From: Bacteroides sp.
Lineage (GTDB): Bacteria; Bacteroidota; Bacteroidia; Bacteroidales; Bacteroidaceae
Reading direction: 5' to 3'
DNA length: 64,000 nt
Assembly (NCBI GenBank): GCA_017472925.1
Contig: JAFUNS010000029.1
Span: 1 to 64,000, forward strand
Under the pieces are notes generated by a model. The model made no database searches and had not been told where the DNA came from. It saw only the letters and a program-made list of their open reading frames with translations. The position numbers and the translations under genes are program-made. Of this stretch, positions 1 through 7,720 are shown piece after piece. The stretch's first letter is position 1, and each line of letters opens with the position of its first letter.

Positions 1-501
1 TGCTTTTATTTATTCCAACTACCCAATTTGTTACTCTAACCACTCCATTTTTCATCCCAACCATATTCCATGTGTCATCCAAACAGCGCTACTTGTCATC
101 CTGAGCGTAGCGAAGGATCTGTAAACATCAGCATAAATAACTCCAAAATCGCCTTATTTACTTCCAAAAATCCCCAAAATCCCATCAAACAAGGCCATAA
201 ATTCGAAGTTGTATCCCAAAAAATGTAACTAAATAGGGTAAAAATGTAACAAAAATGCCTATCCTTGCACTAAAATTTAAGTTAATGCAAGGGTTAAATA
301 GTTGAATATCAGCGCCGCTGTAACTATGTAACTAAAATTGCTGTTTTTTTCTTAGTAATAGAAGATTGGTAATACCACTGAAATCACTTTTTAAACCTTT
401 TGTTTATTTGCTTAAAATAAGGGTATAGCAGATACTATCAATCAAAATAATTTGTACTTTTAAAGCGAAGATTTGAATCATAGTAAAACTAAGAGGGAAA
501 G
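1..501. other. Intergenic region before the PARG gene
   Basis: No convincing coding sequence is seen. The stretch holds a short element reading CATCCTGAGCGTAGCGAAGG (98-117), a motif I recall as common between genes in many bacterial genomes. It also holds several TGTAAC/GTAACTA repeats between about 225 and 340. A small inverted repeat, CCTTGCA at 263-269 with TGCAAGG at 286-292, may be a regulatory site for the operon that begins at 502. I cannot assign a promoter with confidence. Confidence 0.4.
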
Positions 502-1446
502 ATGCTTTGGAATTCAGAACAATGGAAGGAACAATTTGAGCGATTGTCTACTCAAAGAAATGCGAAGCAAAAAGAAGAAGTAAGGTTTTTGCTTCGAAGT
601 ATGCGTGTCGATGTGTTCAAGCATACTGTATTCTTGGTGCAACAAGGATATTATTTCAATGAAGAACAAGAGAAGATAAACTTCCCCGATGCAAGAACGA
701 TGATGGCAGGAACTATATTTTATGCCTCTCCACAAACCGTCCATCATATACCAACCATGATTAATGAAACCATTGTCAAGGTAGAAAATTCTGATTGCCT
801 CTTGGCTGCTGAGAAACTATTGAATGAAGGTTATCATCCGGCCGTCTTGAATATGGCCAGCCGACAAAACCCAGGTGGAGGCGTACAAAATGGAGCCGGT
901 GCACAAGAAGAAAACTTGTTCCGTCGTAGCAATCTATTTCAATCCCTCTACCAGTTTGCCCCATTTGCATCCAACTTCGGCTTGCATAAGTCAAAGTATC
1001 AATACCCGTTGGACAGAAATTTCGGAGGTATCTATACTCCCCATGCCACCGTCTTCCGAGGAACGGAACAGGATGGCTATCCTTTATTGAACACACCTTA
1101 TCAGATGTCTTTCATTGCGGTAGCCGGCATCAATCGTCCGGCTTTGGCTTCTCCCGAAAGAATAGCTCCCGAGTTGGTAGAACCTGTCAAGAACAAGATT
1201 CGTACTATCTTTAGAATCGGTTTGTTGCATGGTCATGATTCATTGGTATTGGGAGCATTGGGATGTGGTGCTTTCCGCAATCCACCTTCACACATTGCCC
1301 GCTTGTTTCATGAAGTGATGGAAGAGAAGGAGTTCAAGAACAAATATCGCTTATTGCTCTTTGCTATCCTCGATGACCATAACGCAAGATTAAAACATAA
1401 TCCTGATGGGAATTTCTTGCCGTTTGTGTGGGAGTTTAGAGATTAG
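502..1446 (+). CDS. Microbial-type poly(ADP-ribose) glycohydrolase (TIGR02452/DUF2263)
   Basis: The 314-residue protein carries the PARG signature GGG-x7-QEE (G125-G127, Q135, E136, E137), where the second glutamate is catalytic in the family. The macrodomain-like core continues to a GALGCGAFRNPP loop near residue 252. Known members remove ADP-ribose from modified macromolecules, and they occur both as housekeeping enzymes and beside conflict systems. No signal peptide is seen, so it should be cytosolic. It is the first gene of a same-strand run, 54 bp before a caspase-like protease. Linkage to that operon is inferred from spacing only; it could have its own promoter in 1-501. Confidence 0.85.
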   Translation: MLWNSEQWKEQFERLSTQRNAKQKEEVRFLLRSMRVDVFKHTVFLVQQGYYFNEEQEKINFPDARTMMAGTIFYASPQTVHHIPTMINETIVKVENSDCLLAAEKLLNEGYHPAVLNMASRQNPGGGVQNGAGAQEENLFRRSNLFQSLYQFAPFASNFGLHKSKYQYPLDRNFGGIYTPHATVFRGTEQDGYPLLNTPYQMSFIAVAGINRPALASPERIAPELVEPVKNKIRTIFRIGLLHGHDSLVLGALGCGAFRNPPSHIARLFHEVMEEKEFKNKYRLLLFAILDDHNARLKHNPDGNFLPFVWEFRD

Positions 1447-1500
1447 AATTAAGATAATATAGATATTCATTAATTTGTCTGTATATTGCTAGGATATTAA

Positions 1501-2391
1501 ATGAAGCTAATAATGAAAGGCATTTTCATCATTATCATATTAATGTTATCATCAGTTTGGCCTATACACGGTCAAACTAAATTAGCTTTGTTGATAGGTG
1601 TATCTGAATATACAAAAGATAATGCTAAAACCAATGATGATACATGGTCCAACATTCATGGAGTTAATGATGTAAAATTATTGAATGCTACCTTGAAAGA
1701 ACAAGATTTTAACATCACGACATTATGTAATAAAGAAGCTACTGCCATAAAAATAAGGAAGACCCTTAACAAGTTTGCATCCTCTTGTAAAGAAGGAGAT
1801 TTGGTTTATATTCATTTCTCATGTCATGGCCAACCTGTTGAAGATTTGAATGGAGATGAACCGGAAGGTTGGGATGAAGCACTCGTTCCTATAGATGCCA
1901 AAAAGGTATATCAAAAAGGAGTTTATGAAGGTAAGAACCACATCATAGACGATGAACTCAATGAATATCTGAGAGAGATTAGAACGAAAGTTGGAAAGAA
2001 TGGATTTGTATATGTGGTAGTAGATGCATGTCATGCCGGTTCCTCTTATCGTGGTGATGAAGAAGAACGCATTACTCGTGGTACAAATCGAGGATTTACA
2101 GCATCTGACAAGCCATTTGTTCCTAAAATAGACAAAAGGGGAAAAATAGAAATCGAAAAGTCTAATGTCATGTCTGATATATGTATTCTTGAAGCTTGTC
2201 GTTCCTATCAAGTGAATAGTGAGATACAAGAAAACGGAATCTATTATGGTTCATTGTCTTATTATGTGAATCAAGTCTTACAAAACATTCAATTGGACAA
2301 TAATATTATTTGGACTAATAAAGTATCTCGTTTGATGAACGAGGATATTCGCTTAGTCAGACAAAACATTGTAATAGAAACAAGTCTTTAA
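1501..2391 (+). CDS. Secreted caspase-family (C14) protease
   Basis: This 296-residue protein begins with a hydrophobic signal sequence ending near HGQ (residue 25), so export or membrane tethering is likely. The caspase fold follows: an LLIGVSEY strand, then the catalytic His in FSCHGQ (H109) and the catalytic Cys in VVVDACHAG (C177). Both dyad residues are intact. Metacaspase-like C14 proteins cut after basic or acidic residues; the specificity here is unknown. The C-terminal part (about 205-296) holds a second conserved cysteine stretch, ILEACRSYQ. A sigma factor starts 11 bp downstream, so co-transcription is likely. An internal ATG at 1513 is an equally good start for the signal peptide. 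Confidence 0.8.
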   Translation: MKLIMKGIFIIIILMLSSVWPIHGQTKLALLIGVSEYTKDNAKTNDDTWSNIHGVNDVKLLNATLKEQDFNITTLCNKEATAIKIRKTLNKFASSCKEGDLVYIHFSCHGQPVEDLNGDEPEGWDEALVPIDAKKVYQKGVYEGKNHIIDDELNEYLREIRTKVGKNGFVYVVVDACHAGSSYRGDEEERITRGTNRGFTASDKPFVPKIDKRGKIEIEKSNVMSDICILEACRSYQVNSEIQENGIYYGSLSYYVNQVLQNIQLDNNIIWTNKVSRLMNEDIRLVRQNIVIETSL

Positions 2392-2402
2392 TTTGTAAAG
2401 TC

Positions 2403-2984
2403 ATGCAGCTATCATTTTTGCCACATAGTGACGAAAGGTTATTGGAAAAGTTTGCCAAAGCACAACGGCAAAAGGCTATTGCTTATTTGAAAAACCAGTT
2501 TTCTTTACCGACAGATGATTGTGAAGATGTTTTTCAGGAGGCATTTATAACACTATACAATAATATTCAAGAAGGGAAATTGAAGGAATTGACTTCTTCT
2601 ATTTCTACATACTTTATGGCTATCTGTAAAAACAAGACGTTGGAACTTCTTAGAAGTAGAGGCAAATATGTAATATCTTCATTTGATGTAAATGTAGGTG
2701 GACAAATAACCTTCTTGGATGAACAAGTAGATAAAATACTGATGCTTGAAGAGGATGATGAAGTTCTTCAAGAGCGAAAGGAAGCATTGGTTAGAGATAT
2801 TGTTCGTGATTTACCTTCGCCATGTGATGAATTGCTATGGGGATATTATCGCGATGGTTTTTCTATGAAGGACTTGGCTGAGAAGTTTAATTATTCAAGC
2901 GAGAATACAGCAAAGGTAACCAAACATCGTTGCTGTGAGAAGTTCCGTAACCGCTTTAATGAATGTATTAAATCGTTGTTCTAA
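2403..2984 (+). CDS. ECF-type RNA polymerase sigma factor
   Basis: The 193-residue protein has the two-domain layout of a sigma-70 ECF factor. Region 2 lies at about residues 20-85, with the DDCEDVFQEAFITLY helix that binds core polymerase. Region 4 lies at about 130-185, with a helix-turn-helix around SMKDLAEKFNYSSENTAKVTKH. It has no regulatory extension. The next gene, 12 bp downstream, encodes a single-pass membrane protein in the position usual for an anti-sigma factor. The caspase gene lies 11 bp upstream and the CHAT protease two genes downstream. A reasonable inference is that proteolytic signalling controls this sigma factor, but no target promoter is proven. Confidence 0.85.
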   Translation: MQLSFLPHSDERLLEKFAKAQRQKAIAYLKNQFSLPTDDCEDVFQEAFITLYNNIQEGKLKELTSSISTYFMAICKNKTLELLRSRGKYVISSFDVNVGGQITFLDEQVDKILMLEEDDEVLQERKEALVRDIVRDLPSPCDELLWGYYRDGFSMKDLAEKFNYSSENTAKVTKHRCCEKFRNRFNECIKSLF

Positions 2985-2996
2985 AATTGAAAGATT

Positions 2997-3791
2997 ATGG
3001 ATAAAGATATAAAGGACATTGAAAAGGCCTTGTTAGAAGATGAACGTATTAGTCGTTTTTTACAAGGATTGATGGATGCAAGTGAAGAAGTTACTTTTCT
3101 TGAAGAGCTGAAAGGTAATATAGAATTGCGTCAACGTGCTTCTGCTCAAGCCAGATTGATTAAGGGTATGAAACAAGCCGATAATGAATTATTGGATGCC
3201 TTTAAAAGAAGTAAAGAATCTGATCTTAAAGAAATAACCATGAGAATCAATTCGGAAAGACATAAAGCAAGTGTAACAATAGGAGGTTGGTCAAGAGCTT
3301 CTATTTTAGATGAAGACGGAGGAGAAACTTGTAATTCTACAAGAATACCCATTAAATTTGTTTTACGTCAATATGCAGCAGTGGCTGTTGTTTTTCTTAT
3401 AGTCTTTGTAGGCTATTTTTCATACGATTATTATGATACTACAAGTTTAGGGAAAGAATATGCCAATACTTTTTCTGTTTCTTCTATCGTCAGAGGTGAA
3501 GCCAATGAAAATGTAGAAACCGAATTAATCGCATTATTTGAAAAGGTTACTAATGAAGAAGACCTTGACCAAACTATTTCTTCTTTAGTAGCTTTGTGGC
3601 AAATAGCTAAGCAAAATACATATAATGAATATACTGATTATGCTCCTTATATAGGTTGGTATCTTGCTATTGCTTATTTGGAAGATTATGAAAAGGATAG
3701 AGCAATGGATATATTGGAGGAAATGGAAGAAATGTATCCAGGGGGTACTGCTATAGGAAATAAGGTCAGAACTTTGATTAGAGAAATATAA
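2997..3791 (+). CDS. One-pass membrane protein, probable anti-sigma/TPR-like
   Basis: The 264-residue protein has a charged, helical cytoplasmic N-terminus (1-120), one transmembrane segment at about 126-143 (AVAVVFLIVFVGYFSYDYY), and an outer domain ending in two helix pairs that look like TPR units (YIGWYLAIAYLEDYEKDRAM). This layout, directly after an ECF sigma gene, is typical of Bacteroidetes anti-sigma or sigma-associated proteins, although no classic zinc anti-sigma motif is visible. It could instead be a scaffold linking the sigma factor to the TPR-CHAT protein encoded next. The function is inferred from position and topology. Confidence 0.55.
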   Translation: MDKDIKDIEKALLEDERISRFLQGLMDASEEVTFLEELKGNIELRQRASAQARLIKGMKQADNELLDAFKRSKESDLKEITMRINSERHKASVTIGGWSRASILDEDGGETCNSTRIPIKFVLRQYAAVAVVFLIVFVGYFSYDYYDTTSLGKEYANTFSVSSIVRGEANENVETELIALFEKVTNEEDLDQTISSLVALWQIAKQNTYNEYTDYAPYIGWYLAIAYLEDYEKDRAMDILEEMEEMYPGGTAIGNKVRTLIREI

Positions 3792-3839
3792 AAGAGAATG
3801 TTTGTGTTCTCATATAATTATAGAAAAATCCACATAGCT

Positions 3840-6416
3840 ATGAGAGAATATGTATCAATATTGTTCTTTATTGTTTTTGTCAGTAATGTTGCTGCACAAG
3901 ATACTATTTTGATGGACAAGCTATGGAAAGATTATTCTAAGTGTATAAATTTGATTGAAAATAATCAACATAGCCAAGCTGTTCCTTCTTTATGTAATAT
4001 ATTGGATTATTTGGGAAATACAGAACCGTTAAATGTTGACGCATATTTAGCTACATTATTCTTATTAGATGATTGTTATCAAGAACTAAACAATCAATAT
4101 TTATCATATGAACTTTACGAAAAAGCATTTATTTTAGTGCGTAAAGGAAGAATTACAGACTACAATAAAATTTCTGTTGCTAAATTATACATGAGAATGG
4201 GGCGTATAGAAGCCTCGTTAAATAGTTATGTAGATGCTTTACAATATTTATCCTTTGCCCAGAAAATTTGTAAAAACATTAATGAACATGGAGAGTTTTA
4301 TATTGTATTGCTCTCTAATATTGCTACAGTTTATTTGGCTAATAATGAATTATCAAAAGCTAAATCATACATAAATGAGGCAAAAGACATGTTTGAGAAA
4401 TCTTTCGGTGATATTTATAACTTAAACAAAGAAAATAAGCATGAACTTTTATCATTATTTTCTAATTATGCTTTTATTTGTGGTTTTGAAGGAGATACAG
4501 ATGAAGCCGAAAAATATTATAGATTTCTGATTAATAACAGCAATCCCCAAGATTTAGTTTATCAAGCATCATGTAATGGATTGTCAATGTTACTTATGGG
4601 ATTAGGAAACTATAAAGAAAGTATCAAATATCTTCAAAGATTACAAGAATTAAAAAAAGAGAAGATTCATTTGTTTGTATCTGAACAAGATTTATATCAA
4701 AATCTTGCATTAAACTATTTGTATCTTGGAGATAAAGATAATGCTCTCGTATATATGGAGTTGTACAACCAAAAGGCTATTGATAATATAACAGACATGT
4801 TTTCTAAATATTCCATAATGGACATCGAAAATTATTGCCAAAATAAATTGTTTGAATTAATATTAATTAATACAGCTATAGCATATAATACACAAGAGGA
4901 GAAAGCTTTTATTGAAGCTTACAACTACACTTTATTATGCAAGACATTACGATTGGGCTTTTTCAATATCATAAGATCGTATATAGAGAATTCTAATAAT
5001 ATTGAATTACATTCGGTATATGATGACTATTTAAAATTGAGAAATAATTTATCACATAAAGAAAATGATGAATTAGAAGAAAAGGAAATTTTATTCAAAA
5101 TGCTCAAAAATGAGAAATATATTTTAAGCTCAATTGTTGATTTTAAAGATAAATTAATAAATATCATAAATGAGTATAACGAATTGAAGTTGCAATTATC
5201 TAATGATGAAATGGTTGTTGAATGTTGCTATATTCCCATATTTCATAGTAGGTCCGATATAAAGTTCTATTATGGAGCATTTATATTTAGAAAGAATCAT
5301 CTTGCACCAAAACTAGTGTTGTTTTCAGAAGCTGAACGCATAAATGAAGCCGTATTAAAACTTGATTTTGACGAATTTCAAGTGAATGAATTCTACAAAC
5401 CATCCAATTCTATTAATGTGTATAACCAAATATGGAAGAAATTAGAACCATATATGGATGGTATCTCAACTATTTATTATTCTCCTATTGGACATCTGTC
5501 ATATATAAATAATGATATTTTATGTGATTCTTCTGGTTGTTATATGAATGAAAAATATCGAATGATTCGAGTGTCTTCTACAAATAACATATTAAATTTG
5601 AAATTTAAAAACGATAATTATAAATCTTCAATCTTATATGGTGGTATAGAATATGATGAAACAAAAGATAACATGTTAAAAGAAAGTGGCCCATATATGT
5701 CATATTCAGGACAAATTATAGATAGCACTTCAATTATGCAATTACAAAATGTCAGAGGGAAGTGGGGAAATATTAATGCAACAAATATAGAGGTTAAAAA
5801 TATAAGTGAAATGCTTAAAGAAAATAATATTGATGTGCAAATAATGAAGGGAGCAAAAGCTAACGAAGAATCATTTAAAAGTTTATCAGATAATTCACCT
5901 GATATTATCCATCTTGCAACACATGGGTTTGTTATTACAACAAATGATGAATATACAAAAAATTCAGCTGTATCTAAAATGACTCCTTATACTATTAAGG
6001 AAGGATATATGTTATTGTCAGGGTTATTAATGTCTGGTGCTAATAATGCATGGAGTGGAAATTTTGATTTATATAATGTTGAGGATGGAATTTTAACATC
6101 AGATGAAATATCTAGATTAGATTTGTCTAAGACAAAGTTAGTAGTACTTTCTGCATGTGAAACAGCAAAAGGAATAATTGATACAGTTGATGGAGTCATA
6201 GGGCTTCAACATGCGTTTAAAAGAGCTGGCGTAGGTTCTATTGTTATGAGTTTATGGAAAGTTCCTGATGTATCAACAGCAATGTTAATGAAATATTTTT
6301 ATTCTTTTCTTTTAAATGGGATAGAACGTCATGAGGCATTAAAATTAGCCATGAAAGAAATTCGTAAAATATATAAAGATCCATATTATTGGGCAGGTTT
6401 TATCGTTTTGGATTAA
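3840..6416 (+). CDS. TPR-CHAT protease (caspase-like), exported
   Basis: I choose the ATG at 3840 because it places a clean signal peptide at the N-terminus (MREYVSILFFIVFVSNVAAQ); an upstream ATG at 3798 would put 14 polar residues before it. The protein has 858 residues. Residues 30-340 form TPR helix pairs. A long helical linker follows, then a C-terminal CHAT domain. The CHAT dyad is intact: His in IHLATHGF (H695) and Cys in LSACETAKG (C773). CHAT proteins with TPR sensors act as proteases released by a bound partner, as in TPR-CHAT of type III-E CRISPR. Codon use is very AT-rich compared with the core genes. It is the last gene of the caspase/sigma run. Confidence 0.85.
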   Translation: MREYVSILFFIVFVSNVAAQDTILMDKLWKDYSKCINLIENNQHSQAVPSLCNILDYLGNTEPLNVDAYLATLFLLDDCYQELNNQYLSYELYEKAFILVRKGRITDYNKISVAKLYMRMGRIEASLNSYVDALQYLSFAQKICKNINEHGEFYIVLLSNIATVYLANNELSKAKSYINEAKDMFEKSFGDIYNLNKENKHELLSLFSNYAFICGFEGDTDEAEKYYRFLINNSNPQDLVYQASCNGLSMLLMGLGNYKESIKYLQRLQELKKEKIHLFVSEQDLYQNLALNYLYLGDKDNALVYMELYNQKAIDNITDMFSKYSIMDIENYCQNKLFELILINTAIAYNTQEEKAFIEAYNYTLLCKTLRLGFFNIIRSYIENSNNIELHSVYDDYLKLRNNLSHKENDELEEKEILFKMLKNEKYILSSIVDFKDKLINIINEYNELKLQLSNDEMVVECCYIPIFHSRSDIKFYYGAFIFRKNHLAPKLVLFSEAERINEAVLKLDFDEFQVNEFYKPSNSINVYNQIWKKLEPYMDGISTIYYSPIGHLSYINNDILCDSSGCYMNEKYRMIRVSSTNNILNLKFKNDNYKSSILYGGIEYDETKDNMLKESGPYMSYSGQIIDSTSIMQLQNVRGKWGNINATNIEVKNISEMLKENNIDVQIMKGAKANEESFKSLSDNSPDIIHLATHGFVITTNDEYTKNSAVSKMTPYTIKEGYMLLSGLLMSGANNAWSGNFDLYNVEDGILTSDEISRLDLSKTKLVVLSACETAKGIIDTVDGVIGLQHAFKRAGVGSIVMSLWKVPDVSTAMLMKYFYSFLLNGIERHEALKLAMKEIRKIYKDPYYWAGFIVLD

Positions 6417-6847
6417 ACAATTGAAACGCAACAAAAAGATATCTTTAATTTCATATTTCCAGATTTAGCAGTAAAACGTTGATACATGACAGTGAGCATG
6501 TTGTTAATTTTAACTCATAGAAGTATGATTATTTTAACGACAGGTTTAGGAAGTTATATTTATGGTGAGAATGATATGATTTTTTGGGGGAATGTTGGAA
6601 ACAATATAAAATTCGGAGTTCATTATAAGAAGAGAACCTGATTATAATGAAAAAGAGAGTATTTCAGATGAAACACTCTCATATAATCAAGTTTTAAATC
6701 TTTTTTTTTAAATGTATCTTCTTTAAATCTTAAATGTTATCTTAAATAGAATCTTTAAAAATATTATCTTCCTTTAAATATATATTCTTTCTTTACTTGT
6801 TATTTTGCTGCAAAGATAATGCTTTTAATTTAACCTGCAAATTATTT
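6417..6847. other. AT-rich gap with one tiny ORF and a hairpin
   Basis: No established gene is visible. A 51-codon ORF lies at 6486-6641 on the plus strand. Its end (YGENDMIFWGNVGNN and on) resembles the last strands of an outer-membrane barrel, so it may be the tail of a lost gene. After 6690 the DNA is very AT-rich, with repeated CTTTAAAT/TCTTAAAT words (6710-6780) that encode nothing recognisable. Confidence 0.35.
6655..6680 (+). terminator. Possible terminator hairpin after the CHAT gene
   Basis: GAGAGTATTTC pairs with GAAACACTCTC across a four-base loop with one mismatch. A T-run comes only about 25 bases later, so termination is plausible rather than certain. Confidence 0.4.
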
Positions 6848-7591
6848 TTAAACTTTTAACCATTCATCATCTGGTTTTGCTATAAGTCTCGCATTATTTA
6901 TTGCCATATCAAGGGTCAAACATGTAGAAGCACGATAAACTCCATTTTCTTTTTCAATAACAAGGGCTAAATCAGCTGAAGCTTTAGAAGTCAAACACAA
7001 CGGCAATAATAATTGTAAACGTCCATCGTAGTATTGGGGAACAGCTGTTTTGTAATTTCTTCTAATTCTTCTTATAGCATCATTTATGGTTCCTTGAAGT
7101 AGTACTCCTAGTTGATACTTATCCATACTTTGCAAATTTTGAGGAAATCTTGTTATATTATCATCTATTATATGGTTTACGTTTGGGCGTAATTCTAATT
7201 TTGTATCATAAATTAAGTCTGAAGAATTCTCAAAGTAATTTGCATTATCGGGTAAACTTGTAAACTTCATTAAGTCTCTATCACTTGCTTTTCTCCAACC
7301 TAAAAAGAACCACTTAATGGTGCCTGGTCTTTTATTCTTTTGGAATAATGCAAAAATTTCCTCTTGATAATCTGTAACCAATCCAGTATTAAAAATTGAA
7401 TATCCGTTTTGTTCAAAAATCTTGCTTTCCTCGTATAATTTGATAAAAGTATGTTTAATATAGTTCTCTAAAATCGGATTTTTCCCTATTGGTTTTTTCT
7501 TGTAATCCCAATCTTCAGTCATTGCCATAGATTTTAATTCTTCAATGGCGCTATGAAAATTTGTAAACCATGCATAATCAAATAATCTCAT
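6848..7591 (-). CDS. DUF3825 domain protein
   Basis: The start at 7591 (MRLFDYAWFTNF) is preferred; a longer frame to 7660 adds 23 basic residues. The resulting 247 residues match what I recall of DUF3825: FNTGLVTDYQEEIFALF near the middle, YDTKLELRPNVNHI, and a C-terminal LTLDMAINNARLIAKPDDEW block. DUF3825 is found alone or joined to RNA-associated domains, but no activity is established. The gene is divergent from the helicase gene at 7721, and the 129-bp space between them holds the shared leader element at 7664-7706. The shared intergenic region hints at a functional link with the helicase, which is inference. Confidence 0.7.
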   Translation of the reverse strand: MRLFDYAWFTNFHSAIEELKSMAMTEDWDYKKKPIGKNPILENYIKHTFIKLYEESKIFEQNGYSIFNTGLVTDYQEEIFALFQKNKRPGTIKWFFLGWRKASDRDLMKFTSLPDNANYFENSSDLIYDTKLELRPNVNHIIDDNITRFPQNLQSMDKYQLGVLLQGTINDAIRRIRRNYKTAVPQYYDGRLQLLLPLCLTSKASADLALVIEKENGVYRASTCLTLDMAINNARLIAKPDDEWLKV

Positions 7592-7663
7592 ATTCTTTTT
7601 TTTGCAAATATAAGCCTTTATTCTGAAATATTGTGTTCTTTTAATTAAAAAACTTTTCATCTC

Positions 7664-7706
7664 TTGTTAATCTTAGTAGTATTTCTGCAATAAAGGGTAG
7701 AAACAA
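7664..7706 (+). promoter_or_regulatory. Leader element, copy 1: TTGTTAA-N19-ATAAAGGGTAGAAACAA
   Basis: TTGTTAA at 7664-7670 is followed 19 bases later by a 17-base word at 7690-7706, ending 14 bases before the helicase start. The same pair with the same 19-base gap recurs at 9806-9848. Conserved words with variable filler and fixed spacing are what a promoter or a two-part protein site looks like. The right word is not a normal TAnnTTTG box, so an alternative sigma factor or a transcript-leader signal is possible. Confidence 0.55.
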
Positions 7707-7720
7707 TAAAGAGCAACATC

